A stretch of DNA of 64,000 nt, from the NCBI GenBank assembly GCA_018365455.1, contig JAGZJZ010000001.1:62001-126000 (forward strand). The letters are read 5' to 3'. Shown piece by piece: positions 24,185 to 32,944 of the stretch. Every line of letters starts with the position of its first letter. The stretch's first letter is position 1. This DNA is from Clostridiales bacterium (GTDB lineage Bacteria; Bacillota; Clostridia; Lachnospirales; Lachnospiraceae). Position numbers and translations under genes: made by a program. The notes beneath the pieces are model-generated. The model was not told the origin of the DNA. It did not search any database and saw only the letters and a list, made by a program, of their open reading frames with translations.

Positions 24185-25498
24185 TCATACACACACCAAG
24201 GCTTCGACAAAAGCCCGACCGCTTGATTTTACAATACTTACCTTCGTTTGTAAAGCAATTTCCATTTCAGAGACCGTTACATCGTCCAAAAAGACGTCTT
24301 CGCCGCTTCTTAAGACGTTACTGGAAAGCAGGAGACGTTCTCCAAGTTCTTTCCCTTTTAACTGGGAAATAATGTCTGTTCCTGTTAAAAGCCCTGCAAC
24401 GGTAATCCGCTCACCAAAGAAATTATTTTTAATTTCATATACGGATGCATGGATGCCCGGATATTTATGGCAGACTTTTTCAGCTAAGTCTTTTATATAG
24501 GGATAAGCCAGCACGCCGGTAGCAATGGAAAGTTCTCTTTTTCTGTCATCTCCGGTAAGTTTCTGACACTCCTCTTCTACTTCATTTAACAGAAGCCTTG
24601 TCATTCCTACGCCATTTTCTAGCTGCAGGTACCCGTCATAGGTTTCTTCAGCAGGCATCTCTTCTCCGGCAAGAATGTACCATTCATCTCCGGCATGAAT
24701 AAAGTGCGTCCCGTATTTGGCAGATAACTCCTTTTGCCAGCGGTGTATACAGTTCAGCACTTCTTTGGCGTCTTTTCTTGTAAATGGTTTTAAGGCGTAT
24801 AAATCTTCCCGGTACTGGGTCATTCCCACCGGAACCACAGACACACTTTTTAAATGGGGGATATACTTTGTAAGTTCCCCAATGGTAAATTCCAGTTCCT
24901 CTTTGTCATTGATATCTTTGCACAGTACAATCTGTCCGTTCATTTCTATCCCGGCTTCATAGAGGCTGTCCACTTTCTTCAGCGCTTCACCCGCAAAACG
25001 GTTATTCAGCATTTGACAGCGCAGTGCAGGGTTCATGGTATGGAAGGATACGTTAATGGGTGCAAGTTTATAGGTGATTATACGCTGGATATCATGGTCA
25101 CTCATATTCGTTAGTGTCACGTAATTTCCCTGAAGAAAAGACAGCCTGGAGTCGTCATCCTTAAAATAGAGGGTTTCACGCATGTTTTTTGGCATCTGGT
25201 CGATAAAGCAGAAAATGCATTTGTTGCGGCAGGAACGGTACTCATCCATTAATCCATTTTCAAATTCAATGCCCAGATCTTCTTCAAATTCTTTTTCAAT
25301 CTCCAGTTCCCATTCTTCACCATTGCTTTTTTCAACCAATAACTCAAGGTATTCTTCGTTGATGAGATAATGATAATCAAATACATCTTCAATGATTTTA
25401 CCATTTATAGATACCAGAACATCGCCAGGCTCAAGCTCCAGCTCTTCTGCAATGCTTCCGGTAAGAACACGGCCGATGATATGTTTTGTTCTTTTCAT
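24185..25498 (-). CDS. DUF512 radical-SAM-like protein with PDZ domain
   Basis: 437-residue protein of the DUF512 family. An N-terminal PDZ-like part (GSIAEELELEPGDVLVSINGKII) is followed by a Cys set CRNKCIFCFIDQMPKNMR in the place of a radical-SAM cluster, and a C-terminal DUF512 half with LLTGTDIISQL and LRSGEDVFLDDVTVSE. Start placed at 25498 (MKRTKHIIG), the family-like beginning, with a somewhat distant GGAG. The family often neighbours der in Clostridia. Biochemical role unknown. Confidence 0.85.
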   Translation of the reverse strand: MKRTKHIIGRVLTGSIAEELELEPGDVLVSINGKIIEDVFDYHYLINEEYLELLVEKSNGEEWELEIEKEFEEDLGIEFENGLMDEYRSCRNKCIFCFIDQMPKNMRETLYFKDDDSRLSFLQGNYVTLTNMSDHDIQRIITYKLAPINVSFHTMNPALRCQMLNNRFAGEALKKVDSLYEAGIEMNGQIVLCKDINDKEELEFTIGELTKYIPHLKSVSVVPVGMTQYREDLYALKPFTRKDAKEVLNCIHRWQKELSAKYGTHFIHAGDEWYILAGEEMPAEETYDGYLQLENGVGMTRLLLNEVEEECQKLTGDDRKRELSIATGVLAYPYIKDLAEKVCHKYPGIHASVYEIKNNFFGERITVAGLLTGTDIISQLKGKELGERLLLSSNVLRSGEDVFLDDVTVSEMEIALQTKVSIVKSSGRAFVEALVCV

Positions 25499-25527
25499 AA
25501 TGTAATCTTTACTCCTTTGTTTCCTAT

Positions 25528-25556
25528 ATAATACTAAATTCAAATCTAAAATGCAA
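25528..25556 (-). promoter_or_regulatory. SigA promoter of the DUF512-der-plsY-gpsA run
   Basis: Minus-strand TTGCAT, 17 bp, TATTAT, about 30 bp before the DUF512 ATG. It is divergent from the prs promoter in the same gap. Confidence 0.6.
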
Positions 25557-25636
25557 CGCTTGATTTTCAGATTGGTACAGTTCACTCTTATTTTTATACA
25601 AAAAATGCTTGTTTTTTCTTTTATACGACAATTATC

Positions 25637-25665
25637 TTGACGGAGACAACTCAAAATGATATAAA
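25637..25665 (+). promoter_or_regulatory. SigA promoter of prs
   Basis: Plus-strand TTGACG, 17 bp, TATAAA, about 76 bp before the prs ATG. A second TATAAT lies at about 25686. Confidence 0.65.
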
Positions 25666-25741
25666 TAGAGTGGTATTTATAAAGATATAATATAAGTATA
25701 TGTAATAATTTCAATTATACGTATTTTTTGGAGGTTAATTT

Positions 25742-26917
25742 ATGCCAAATTTAGAACCATTATGTAAATCACTGCCTGTGGCACCACTGAAAATAATTCC
25801 GCTGGAAGGCTGCCGCGATTTTGCAAAAGTCGTGGATCAGTATCTGGTAGAATTCCGCCACACTTCCCCAACCCATCAAAAAGACAGCATCGCTTTCCAG
25901 GGATACTGCCAGGACACGTATCTGGTTGACTGCGAATGCCCGAGATTTGGTACCGGAGAAGCAAAAGGAATGATTAAATCTTCCATCCGTGGAACCGACT
26001 TATTTATTATGGTTGATGTATGCAATTACAGTCTGACCTATTCTGTATGCGGTTATGAAAACCATATGTCTCCGGATGATCATTTTCAGGATTTAAAACG
26101 TATCATTTCTGCTGCTACCGGAAAAGCAAGACGAATTAATGTTGTAATGCCGTTTTTATACGAAGGAAGACAGCATAAGCGTTCCAATCGCGAATCTTTG
26201 GACTGCGCTCTTGCTTTACAGGAGTTAATCAATATGGGAGTTACCAATATTCTCACTTTTGACGCCCATGATCCAAGAGTACAAAACGCTGTTCCGTTAA
26301 GTGGATTTGACAGCTTTATGCCCACTTACCAGTTCTTAAAAGCAATGATTAAGTCTACACCCGATTTAATCATTGACAATGACCATTTAATGATAATCAG
26401 CCCGGATGAAGGTGCAATGAGCAGAGCCGTATACTTCTCTAATATCCTGGGTGTGGACATGGGGATGTTCTACAAACGCCGTGACTACTCTACCATTATC
26501 AATGGCAAAAACCCGATTGTTGCCCATGAATTTCTGGGAGATTCCGTAAAAGGGAAAGATGTTATCGTAATTGATGATATGATCTCTTCCGGCGGAAGCA
26601 TGCTGGATGTGGCAAAGCAGCTGAAAGAACGCCAGGCGAAAAGAGTATTCGTATGTACAACATTTGGTCTTTTCACAGATGGCCTGCAGGAATTTGATGA
26701 GTATTATGAAAAGGGATATATTGAAAAAGTCATCACAACAAACCTGAACTACCGTGTACCGGAACTTCTGGATCGTCCTTATTATGAAGAAGCGGATATG
26801 ACAAAGTTTTTGGCTAGTATCATTGATTCCCTGAATCATGATGTTTCCATCAGCCGTGTACAGTCCCCAACAGATAAGATTCATGAGTTACTGGAAAAGT
26901 ATAACAAAGGCAAATAA
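25742..26917 (+). CDS. prs: Ribose-phosphate pyrophosphokinase
   Basis: PRPP synthase, 391 residues, longer than the classical 315-residue enzyme, as in a clostridial subgroup. The PRPP loop VIVIDDMISSGGSM is intact, and the ATP/ribose-phosphate region shows MPFLYEGRQHKRSNRE and LTFDAHDPRVQNAVP. It supplies PRPP for nucleotide, His and Trp synthesis. SD TTGGAGG is well placed. It is a stand-alone gene with its own promoter and terminator, and one of three plus-strand genes here. Confidence 0.95.
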   Translation: MPNLEPLCKSLPVAPLKIIPLEGCRDFAKVVDQYLVEFRHTSPTHQKDSIAFQGYCQDTYLVDCECPRFGTGEAKGMIKSSIRGTDLFIMVDVCNYSLTYSVCGYENHMSPDDHFQDLKRIISAATGKARRINVVMPFLYEGRQHKRSNRESLDCALALQELINMGVTNILTFDAHDPRVQNAVPLSGFDSFMPTYQFLKAMIKSTPDLIIDNDHLMIISPDEGAMSRAVYFSNILGVDMGMFYKRRDYSTIINGKNPIVAHEFLGDSVKGKDVIVIDDMISSGGSMLDVAKQLKERQAKRVFVCTTFGLFTDGLQEFDEYYEKGYIEKVITTNLNYRVPELLDRPYYEEADMTKFLASIIDSLNHDVSISRVQSPTDKIHELLEKYNKGK

Positions 26918-26968
26918 AGAAAACTAAATTAAGAATTATTCATAAGTAAGTTTAAATTAAGTGTTCTA

Positions 26969-27009
26969 AAAAAATAAAAATGGCTGTAAAATGCCATTTT
27001 TATTTTTTT
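26969..27009 (+). terminator. Terminator after prs
   Basis: AAAAATGGC and GCCATTTTT flank an eight-base loop, followed by ATTTTTTT; nearly symmetrical and so bidirectional. Nothing else is recognised in 27010-27179 beyond a small TGCCG/CGGCA hairpin near 27127-27142. Confidence 0.85.
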
Positions 27010-27179
27010 GCTTATTTTATTAGGTAAGTACTGCTGCCATTTAATATCAAATCCGGCTTACCTGCTTTCATTTGTTATGAAAGCTGAACATGGGTAATAC
27101 GCAGCCAAGCATAATAACATTTGCCGAATTCACGGCAGGACTGTATGTTTTTAAATTATATGATACATATTTCAAGTTG

Positions 27180-27299
27180 TTAACGAACAATCTTTTGATC
27201 AATCAGGTACAGCAGGATATGCAGTCCTTTTGATGCTACCCATAAAAATCCGATAAATCCAAATGTCGCACTTAGCGCAGTGAGAAGTAAATTTTTCAT
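27180..27299 (-). CDS. Unannotated 39-residue hydrophobic peptide
   Basis: Short open frame beginning MKNLLLTALSATFGFIG and ending LIDQKIVR, with one or two hydrophobic helices (about 3-20 and 25-34) separated by a Lys. Support for translation: a perfect GGAGG seven bases before ATG and a TATAAT box at about 27349-27354 on the same strand. It lies alone between prs and pgeF. A direct repeat (27386-27417) lies upstream. Not recognised; could be a small membrane protein or a peptide under regulated expression. Confidence 0.6.
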   Translation of the reverse strand: MKNLLLTALSATFGFIGFLWVASKGLHILLYLIDQKIVR

Positions 27300-27385
27300 T
27301 ATAACCCTCCTTCTTTATGTAAAAGTTAATGTGTTTTTCATTTGACTCTATTATAAAAGATGAAGGTGGCTGGTGCTATGGATTT

Positions 27386-27417
27386 ACCTTACATTTTGGT
27401 TTTTAACCTTACATTTT
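27386..27417 (-). repeat. Two 12-bp direct repeats, 20-bp period
   Basis: ACCTTACATTTT occurs at 27386-27397 and again at 27406-27417. On the minus strand each contains AATGTAAGG. The two-helical-turn spacing and the position about 30 bp before a TATAAT box upstream of the 39-residue peptide resemble an activator site of LytTR type, but the sequence differs from the agr-locus boxes. Confidence 0.5.
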
Positions 27418-27444
27418 TGTAACAAACATAGGTGGGGGCAACTG

Positions 27445-28299
27445 TTACGGTACAGTCTTAAGAGCCAGAAAAGCGGCAAGATTTCCCCTCTTTCCCTGGG
27501 AAGCCCGGTGTGAATACAGGATATCCGGGTTACAGCAGGTGCAGATATCGGTTATGCGGATGTGGTCTTTTTGGATGCCGGCTTCCAGAAATACGGCTTC
27601 ATTTGCTTTCCAGAGGTTTAACTGGTATTTGCCGTTTGGTTTTTTGTAGAATAAGGTATCCCATAGAGAGGCATCATAATTTTTCCGGAACTGCAAAATA
27701 ACATCTTCGCTGACTTCATAGCAATCCTGGCAGATGGAAGGGCCGATTGCAGCCAGGATGTCTTTGGGATCTGAACCATATTCCGCAGTCATTTTTTCAA
27801 CGGTTACCCTGCCTATTTTACCTACAGTTCCTTTCCAGCCGGAATGAGACAGTCCGATTGCCTTTTTAACCGGGTCCACGAAGAAAAGGGGAACACAATC
27901 TGCGTAAAAAGTGGACAGAACCAGCCCCGGCACATTGGTAACCATGCCGTCAATATCGCTGTAATCTCTTTGCTTTACAAATCCCTTTCCACGGTCCTCT
28001 TCGGTTGTGACTCTGACGTTAGTGGTATGGGTCTGATCGGAAAATACCAGGTTTTCACAGGAAAAGCCGATAGATTCTCCGATACGGCGGAAATTTTCAC
28101 GAACGTTTGCTTCCTCATCCCCTCTTTGGAAGCTGAGATTCATACTGGTGAGATGATCCCTGCTGACCCCGCCGAGACGGGTAGAGAAACCATGGATGAT
28201 GATGCCGGTATCCTCCAGCATGGGAAAAGACAGATATGGTACAGCAGCTTCATTTTTGACTGCACAAACCTCGTGTCCGCTGACTCTATTAATATTCAT
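27445..28299 (-). CDS. pgeF: Laccase-domain purine nucleoside phosphorylase PgeF
   Basis: 284-residue protein of the YfiH/YlmD family: zinc-dependent purine nucleoside phosphorylase/adenosine deaminase, also linked to peptidoglycan editing. Metal ligands are seen in SHSGWKGTVG, the CQDCYEV motif and the C-terminal TCCNPD...YSHRAS. The start at 28299 (MNINRVSGHE) has GGAGG nine bases upstream; a longer frame to 28482 is not family-like and overlaps the yraN region. Confidence 0.92.
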   Translation of the reverse strand: MNINRVSGHEVCAVKNEAAVPYLSFPMLEDTGIIIHGFSTRLGGVSRDHLTSMNLSFQRGDEEANVRENFRRIGESIGFSCENLVFSDQTHTTNVRVTTEEDRGKGFVKQRDYSDIDGMVTNVPGLVLSTFYADCVPLFFVDPVKKAIGLSHSGWKGTVGKIGRVTVEKMTAEYGSDPKDILAAIGPSICQDCYEVSEDVILQFRKNYDASLWDTLFYKKPNGKYQLNLWKANEAVFLEAGIQKDHIRITDICTCCNPDILYSHRASQGKRGNLAAFLALKTVP

Positions 28300-28411
28300 A
28301 TTGATGATCCTCCTTTTTAAGAGCGTGATTGAAGATTCATTTCTGCTGTCTGCACGCCCCATTTCACGGTATAATAGCTCCAAATTCATAATGTTGTTCT
28401 TATTTAATAAT

Positions 28412-28768
28412 TTAAGAGAGATGGAAAGGAAAAGCATCTTTGACCAGCGTGATCTTCTGGTTGTCGATACCAACCACATCAAAGCGGCAGGGGGTATCTT
28501 CCCCTTTGCGGCGGGTCATAAGATAGTGGCGGGCAACCTTGCAGATTACAGCCTGTTTTCGATAATTGACCGCTTCCAGCGAGGAACCTCTTCCACCATC
28601 TTTTCGAAACTTTACTTCTACAAAAACAAGATAGGAACCATCGGCGGCGATGATATCTATCTCTCCTATTCTGCATCTGTAATTGCGTTCTAATAAGAGA
28701 AAGCCCTGCTCTTGTAAATAAGCAGCGGCTTTGTCTTCCTCTATGGTACCGATAGCACGTTTATTCAA
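28412..28768 (-). CDS. yraN: YraN family endonuclease-like protein
   Basis: 118-residue UPF0102 protein with a restriction-endonuclease-like core: GTIEEDKAAAYL, NYRCRIGEIDIIA and LVFVEVKFR (the D...ExK catalytic pattern is present). Found next to rnhB in many genomes, as here. Suspected Holliday-junction or DNA-repair function, unproven. It follows rnhB by 13 bases. Confidence 0.92.
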   Translation of the reverse strand: MNKRAIGTIEEDKAAAYLQEQGFLLLERNYRCRIGEIDIIAADGSYLVFVEVKFRKDGGRGSSLEAVNYRKQAVICKVARHYLMTRRKGEDTPCRFDVVGIDNQKITLVKDAFPFHLS

Positions 28769-28781
28769 TCAGAATCTCCTG

Positions 28782-29543
28782 TCAGATAAAATTTTTGATA
28801 AAGGTAGTTCTATGTATTGCGGATGGACCGTATTCTTTTATTGCGGCAATATGGGTGGCTGAGCCATATCCTTTATGGGAAGCAAAGCCATATTCCGGCA
28901 TTACGGCATCATATTCTTTCATGAGCCGGTCCCTGGTTACTTTGGCGATAACACTGGCAGCTGCAATGGATAAGCTTTTGGCATCGCCTTTAATAATGGG
29001 AACCTGTGGGATCGTGATGCCAGGAATGGTAACGGCATCATTTAAAAGAATCTGGGGAACAACGCAGAGCTTGGATACAGCGATTCGCATGGCTTCGTAG
29101 GTGGCCTGAAGAATGTTGATTTCATCAATTCTTGCCGGGCTTGACATCCCCACGCCAACTGCAAGGGCTTTCTCCATAATCTCATCAAATAATTCCTCGC
29201 GTCGCTTTTCACTCAGCTGCTTAGAATCGTTGAGATACATAATTCTGCAGTCCTGGGGCAGGATAACGGCACCGGCAACTACGGGACCGGCAAGAGGTCC
29301 TCTTCCGGCCTCATCAATGCCGCAGGCATATCCAATGTATTCGTATTCCTTTTCATATGCCATCATTTTTTCAAGACGCTGCTTTTCTGCTTCCAGGGCA
29401 TCCATTTTTTTCTGATAGCGCTTAATAAGGCTGGCAACACCGGTACGGGTATCGGGAGCATGAACCTTCATTAAATACAGCAGCTGCTCATTGGAGCCGG
29501 CATGCTCAAATTCCTCTTTTATCTCTGATATTTTTTTATTCAT
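28782..29543 (-). CDS. rnhB: Ribonuclease HII
   Basis: Removes ribonucleotides from RNA:DNA hybrids. 253 residues with a roughly 70-residue helical head typical of clostridial RNase HII, then the core GIDEAGRGPLAGPVVAGAV with catalytic Asp and Glu, YLNDSKQLSEKRRE, and the later Asp in LLNDAVT and the SIAAASVIAKVTRD segment. It ends the cluster rplS-lepB-rbgA-lepB-lepB-rnhB-yraN. Confidence 0.96.
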   Translation of the reverse strand: MNKKISEIKEEFEHAGSNEQLLYLMKVHAPDTRTGVASLIKRYQKKMDALEAEKQRLEKMMAYEKEYEYIGYACGIDEAGRGPLAGPVVAGAVILPQDCRIMYLNDSKQLSEKRREELFDEIMEKALAVGVGMSSPARIDEINILQATYEAMRIAVSKLCVVPQILLNDAVTIPGITIPQVPIIKGDAKSLSIAAASVIAKVTRDRLMKEYDAVMPEYGFASHKGYGSATHIAAIKEYGPSAIHRTTFIKNFI

Positions 29544-29558
29544 AAATACCTCTGTTCT

Positions 29559-30134
29559 CTATTGATGCTTCAAAAAACCGAATTTACTAAAAGGCCAGAT
29601 TCTAAGCCATGCCCTGCCAATAATATCTTTTCTGTGGATCAGCCCTACATTGGGATCACGGCTGTCAGAGCTGTTATTACGGTTATCACCCATTACAAAA
29701 TACTCATCGTCACCCAGCGTGATGGGTTCTGCAGCGGTGCCCGGATCATCGATGGTCTCTCTGCCATAATTTTCATTCAGGTCTTCTCCATTGATGTAAA
29801 CTTTTCCGTCTATAACCTGAACGGTATCTCCCGGCAGTCCGATAATTCGTTTGATATAGTAGGTATGGTCTGCGTGCTGATAAGGAAATACAATAATATC
29901 GAATCTCTCAGGATCTTTGAAACGGTATGTAATCTTATCGGTAATCAGATTGTCCCGGTTTTCCAGTGTGGGATACATAGAAGATCCGTCTACCTGTGTA
30001 CGCTGTCCTACAAAATGAACAATTAAAAATGTTACTACTAATACAATGGCTATATACAGTAACATACTTAAAAGTTCCCTTAACATGCTTCTCTCCTTGT
30101 TTTCCTCAGTATTCTTCTGACTCATGCTGTCCAC
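29559..30134 (-). CDS. lepB: Signal peptidase I, paralogue 1
   Basis: Membrane serine peptidase (191 aa) removing Sec signal peptides. One N-terminal membrane helix (MLLYIAIVLVVTFLIVHFVG), catalytic Ser in SSMYPTLENRD, catalytic Lys in YYIKRIIGLPGD, and the box GDNRNNSSDSRDP. It is closely similar to the neighbouring paralogue at 30229-30807 (shared endings RIWPFSKFG..KHQ), pointing to tandem duplication. Confidence 0.95.
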   Translation of the reverse strand: MDSMSQKNTEENKERSMLRELLSMLLYIAIVLVVTFLIVHFVGQRTQVDGSSMYPTLENRDNLITDKITYRFKDPERFDIIVFPYQHADHTYYIKRIIGLPGDTVQVIDGKVYINGEDLNENYGRETIDDPGTAAEPITLGDDEYFVMGDNRNNSSDSRDPNVGLIHRKDIIGRAWLRIWPFSKFGFLKHQ

Positions 30135-30228
30135 CGCTTCCTTTACTTAGTTAGTATATATTAAATGAAGCCGGCGATGGCAGACTTCTACACCTGCTCA
30201 TTTCCGGCTTATTCCAAACATTATGATT

Positions 30229-30807
30229 TTATTGGTGCTTCAGAACACCAAATTTGCTGAAAGGCCAGATTCTTACCCAAGCGCGTCCGATAATATCGGC
30301 ACGCTTTATATTGCCTACACTGGGATCCCTGCTGTCTTTACTTTCGTTGCGGTTGTCTCCCATTACGAAATACTCATCATCACCCAGAACAATTGGATTT
30401 TCTGCTATACCGCTGTCCTGCGTTGCTTCTTTACCGTATGTTTCTTCCAGTACTTCACCATTGATATAAATACTGCCGTTATCAAGCTGTACGGTTTCAC
30501 CGGGAAGTCCGATGATCCTTTTGATATAATAGGTTTCCTCCTCGTAATAATAAGGAAATACGACAATATCAAAACGAGACGGGTCCCGAAAACGGTAACT
30601 TAATTTATCAACGATCAGATTATCCTTATCTTCCAGTGCGGGAATCATGGATGGACCACTGACCTGTGTGCGTTGTCCAATAAAATGTATCACTACAAAT
30701 GCCAGCACAAGAACAATCACTATGTACATCAACATACTTAAAAGTTCACGCACTACGCTCCTGGACGGCTCTTCACCGCCCGGTTCTATATTTTCCCCTT
30801 TTGACAT
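30229..30807 (-). CDS. lepB: Signal peptidase I, paralogue 2
   Basis: 192-residue signal peptidase I with one membrane helix, Ser in GPSMIPALEDKD, Lys in YYIKRIIGLPGE and the box GDNRNESKDSRDP. Most similar to paralogue 1 just downstream. It lies between rbgA and paralogue 1. Distinct substrate ranges are possible, but nothing in the sequence defines them. Confidence 0.95.
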   Translation of the reverse strand: MSKGENIEPGGEEPSRSVVRELLSMLMYIVIVLVLAFVVIHFIGQRTQVSGPSMIPALEDKDNLIVDKLSYRFRDPSRFDIVVFPYYYEEETYYIKRIIGLPGETVQLDNGSIYINGEVLEETYGKEATQDSGIAENPIVLGDDEYFVMGDNRNESKDSRDPSVGNIKRADIIGRAWVRIWPFSKFGVLKHQ

Positions 30808-30845
30808 TCCGTCACCACTTTCTTTATACTCTTGTCCCCTTAATC

Positions 30846-31697
30846 TTAAACGTTTCTTTCCGGAAATTCAATAGTGATTTTCCCCAATCTTCCACTTCTG
30901 AAATCCTCTACCACTGTGGAAGCTGCTTTTGCATAATCTAAATCATTTCCCTTTAAACGGCATCCTCTGTTTACCGCAATCTGTTCCAGTACCTCTACAT
31001 CAGTACCGGACTCGTCACAGTCATATCTCTCTGCGAGCACTCCCTTATAGTGCTCTTTCAAAAAGCTTATGAGCTGAATGCCTAATTCGTCAACATTTAA
31101 AATTTCATCTTTAATTGAGCCCACCATTGCCAGATGAAGCCCTACTGTCTGATCCTCAAACTTGGGCCACAGAATTCCGGGAGTATCCAGAAGTTCTACA
31201 TTTTTATTCAGACGGATCCATTGTTTTCCTTTTGTAACACCAGGTTTATTACCTGTCTTGGTGCATGCTTTCCCGGCAAAGGTATTAATGAAAGTAGATT
31301 TTCCCACATTGGGAATCCCTACTACCATCGCTCTTACCGGACGGTTTTTAATGCCTCTTTTCCGGTCCCGTTCAATCTTTTCCTGGCATGCTTCCTGAAT
31401 GACGCCATTGATGGCTTTGATTCCGGTCCCGTTCTTTGAATTGACTTTGACGACAAAAAAACCCTTCTCTTTAAAATATGCCGACCACAATTCGTTCTGC
31501 TTCTCATTTGCCAGATCTGCTTTATTTAAAAGAATCAGCCTGGCTTTGTTCTTTCCAAGTTCATCGATATCCGGATTCCTGCTGCTTAGCGGAATCCTTG
31601 CATCTACAAGCTCGATAACCAGATCGATTAATTTAATATCTTCCTGCATCATACGTCTGGCTTTCGTCATATGACCCGGATACCATTGATAATTCAT
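30846..31697 (-). CDS. rbgA: Ribosome biogenesis GTPase RbgA (YlqF)
   Basis: Circularly permuted GTPase (283 aa) acting in late 50S assembly. Order of motifs is permuted as expected: NKADL (G4) first, then VGIPNVGKSTFIN (G1) and DTPGILWP (G3), then a C-terminal helical domain. N-terminus YQWYPGHMTKARRMM is diagnostic. It sits between two lepB genes and downstream of rplS, the common Firmicutes order. Confidence 0.97.
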   Translation of the reverse strand: MNYQWYPGHMTKARRMMQEDIKLIDLVIELVDARIPLSSRNPDIDELGKNKARLILLNKADLANEKQNELWSAYFKEKGFFVVKVNSKNGTGIKAINGVIQEACQEKIERDRKRGIKNRPVRAMVVGIPNVGKSTFINTFAGKACTKTGNKPGVTKGKQWIRLNKNVELLDTPGILWPKFEDQTVGLHLAMVGSIKDEILNVDELGIQLISFLKEHYKGVLAERYDCDESGTDVEVLEQIAVNRGCRLKGNDLDYAKAASTVVEDFRSGRLGKITIEFPERNV

Positions 31698-31712
31698 AAA
31701 TTTCTGCCCTTT

Positions 31713-32297
31713 CTACTTCACGAAACCAAATTCACTGGCTGGTGAGACACGAAGCCAGACTTTGCCTTCGATATCGTCAATATTGACGTTGCCAATATCT
31801 GCGTAGCGGCTGTCTTCACTGTTGTTACGGTTATCTCCCAAAACAAAATATTCAGAAGAACCCAAAACGATGGGCTGGTCAGCCAGACCGGCATTACTGA
31901 TCGATGGATAATCCGCATCTTCCAGATATACCTTGTCATTAATATAAATCATGCCTTCTTTAATCTGGATTGTTTCTCCAGGAAGTCCGATTACGCGTTT
32001 GATATAAGCGTGGCTGGTCTTACTGCCGTTTGGCTTAAATGATATAATGTCATTTCTGGAAGGCCCACCCAGTTTATACGCTAGGGTATTAATCAGGACT
32101 TTGTCTCCCCCGGACAGGGTCGTGTCCATAGACTGACCGATGTTTGTCCGTACTTGTCCAAAGAAAAATACCAGAATATATGCAAATAAAATAACTACAA
32201 TGATTTCGAATGTCCATCCTAAGATAGATTTTAACTTATTCGTTTCTTTCTTTTCCCCTTGGCGATCCCCTCTGCTCCTTGCACGTTCTTTTCGCAT
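31713..32297 (-). CDS. lepB: Signal peptidase I, paralogue 3 (divergent)
   Basis: 194-residue signal peptidase I more distant from the other two. One membrane helix (TFEIIVVILFAYILVFFFG), Ser in GQSMDTTLSGGD where the usual Pro after Ser-Met-x is replaced, Lys in AYIKRVIGLPGE and GDNRNNSEDSRYAD. Start set at 32297 (MRKERARS) with GAGGTG six bases upstream; the frame extends 13 codons further without an SD. It lies directly downstream of rplS and its terminator. Confidence 0.9.
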   Translation of the reverse strand: MRKERARSRGDRQGEKKETNKLKSILGWTFEIIVVILFAYILVFFFGQVRTNIGQSMDTTLSGGDKVLINTLAYKLGGPSRNDIISFKPNGSKTSHAYIKRVIGLPGETIQIKEGMIYINDKVYLEDADYPSISNAGLADQPIVLGSSEYFVLGDNRNNSEDSRYADIGNVNIDDIEGKVWLRVSPASEFGFVK

Positions 32298-32370
32298 AAT
32301 GCACCTCACAATTGCCTCTAGTACAGCATGGCACAAATTTCACAGTTATTTACGCACTGCTGTACTGGTA

Positions 32371-32404
32371 GAAAATAGGGACAATTACCTAAGTATTTGT
32401 CCCT
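32371..32404 (-). terminator. Terminator after rplS
   Basis: Minus-strand AGGGACAA and TTGTCCCT around a 12-base loop, followed by ATTTTCT, about 12 bases past the rplS stop. Confidence 0.75.
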
Positions 32405-32415
32405 GGTTCATTTCA

Positions 32416-32763
32416 TTATTTTACTAATTCTTTTACCTTGGCTCTCTTACCAACACGGTTTCTTAAGTAATTCAGTTTTGCACGTCTTACTTTACCTCTT
32501 CTGATTACTTCTACTCTTTCCACGCTTGGGGAATGCAGCGGCCAGGTTTTTTCCACACCAATTCCGTTAGAATTTTTTCTAACAGTAAATGTAGCTCTAT
32601 TGCTTCCGCCCTGTTTCTTTAAAACAGTTCCTTCGAAAACCTGAATTCTTTCGCGGTTTCCTTCTTTGATTTTTGCATATACCTTTACAGTATCACCAAC
32701 GTTAAATTCTGGTGCGTCAGCTCTTAACTGAGCTGCTTCGATGTTCTTAATAATATCGTTCAT
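32416..32763 (-). CDS. rplS: 50S ribosomal protein L19
   Basis: 115 residues; begins MNDIIKNIEAAQLR and contains FNVGDTVKVYAKIKEGNRERIQVFEG and RGKVRRAKLNYLR, diagnostic of bL19. It has its own consensus promoter and terminator, and a roughly 70-base leader, though it is embedded in the trmD/rimM/rpsP/ffh neighbourhood. Confidence 0.98.
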   Translation of the reverse strand: MNDIIKNIEAAQLRADAPEFNVGDTVKVYAKIKEGNRERIQVFEGTVLKKQGGSNRATFTVRKNSNGIGVEKTWPLHSPSVERVEVIRRGKVRRAKLNYLRNRVGKRAKVKELVK

Positions 32764-32835
32764 TGTGTGCCTCCTTATTTATATGGATGTTCTTAATACG
32801 ATCTGTAACAGAGGACCATCTCTTTTCTCACAACG
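32764..32835 (-). promoter_or_regulatory. rplS 5' leader, possible L19 autoregulatory element
   Basis: From the expected transcription start to the rplS SD there are about 70 untranslated bases. Firmicutes rplS genes often carry a short structured leader bound by L19. I could not confirm the consensus fold by eye; the assignment rests on position. Confidence 0.3.
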
Positions 32836-32841
32836 CTATTT

Positions 32842-32870
32842 ATTTTATCATGTTTGTTGTATTATGTCAA
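32842..32870 (-). promoter_or_regulatory. SigA promoter of rplS
   Basis: Minus-strand TTGACA, 17 bp, TAAAAT. Confidence 0.75.
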
Positions 32871-32944
32871 ATAAAATTCTTTAATAAATCCTTAAGAATA
32901 CAGATAATCGTAACGGTTCCATAGCTTTACAGATACGCGGTTTC

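Noticed and set aside
27386..27417. CRISPR-like repeat
   Set aside because: Only two 12-bp copies with an eight-base gap; no array and no cas genes in the window.
28300..28482. N-terminal extension of pgeF
   Set aside because: The open frame continues upstream, but the SD GGAGG fits the ATG at 28299 and the extension does not resemble the family.
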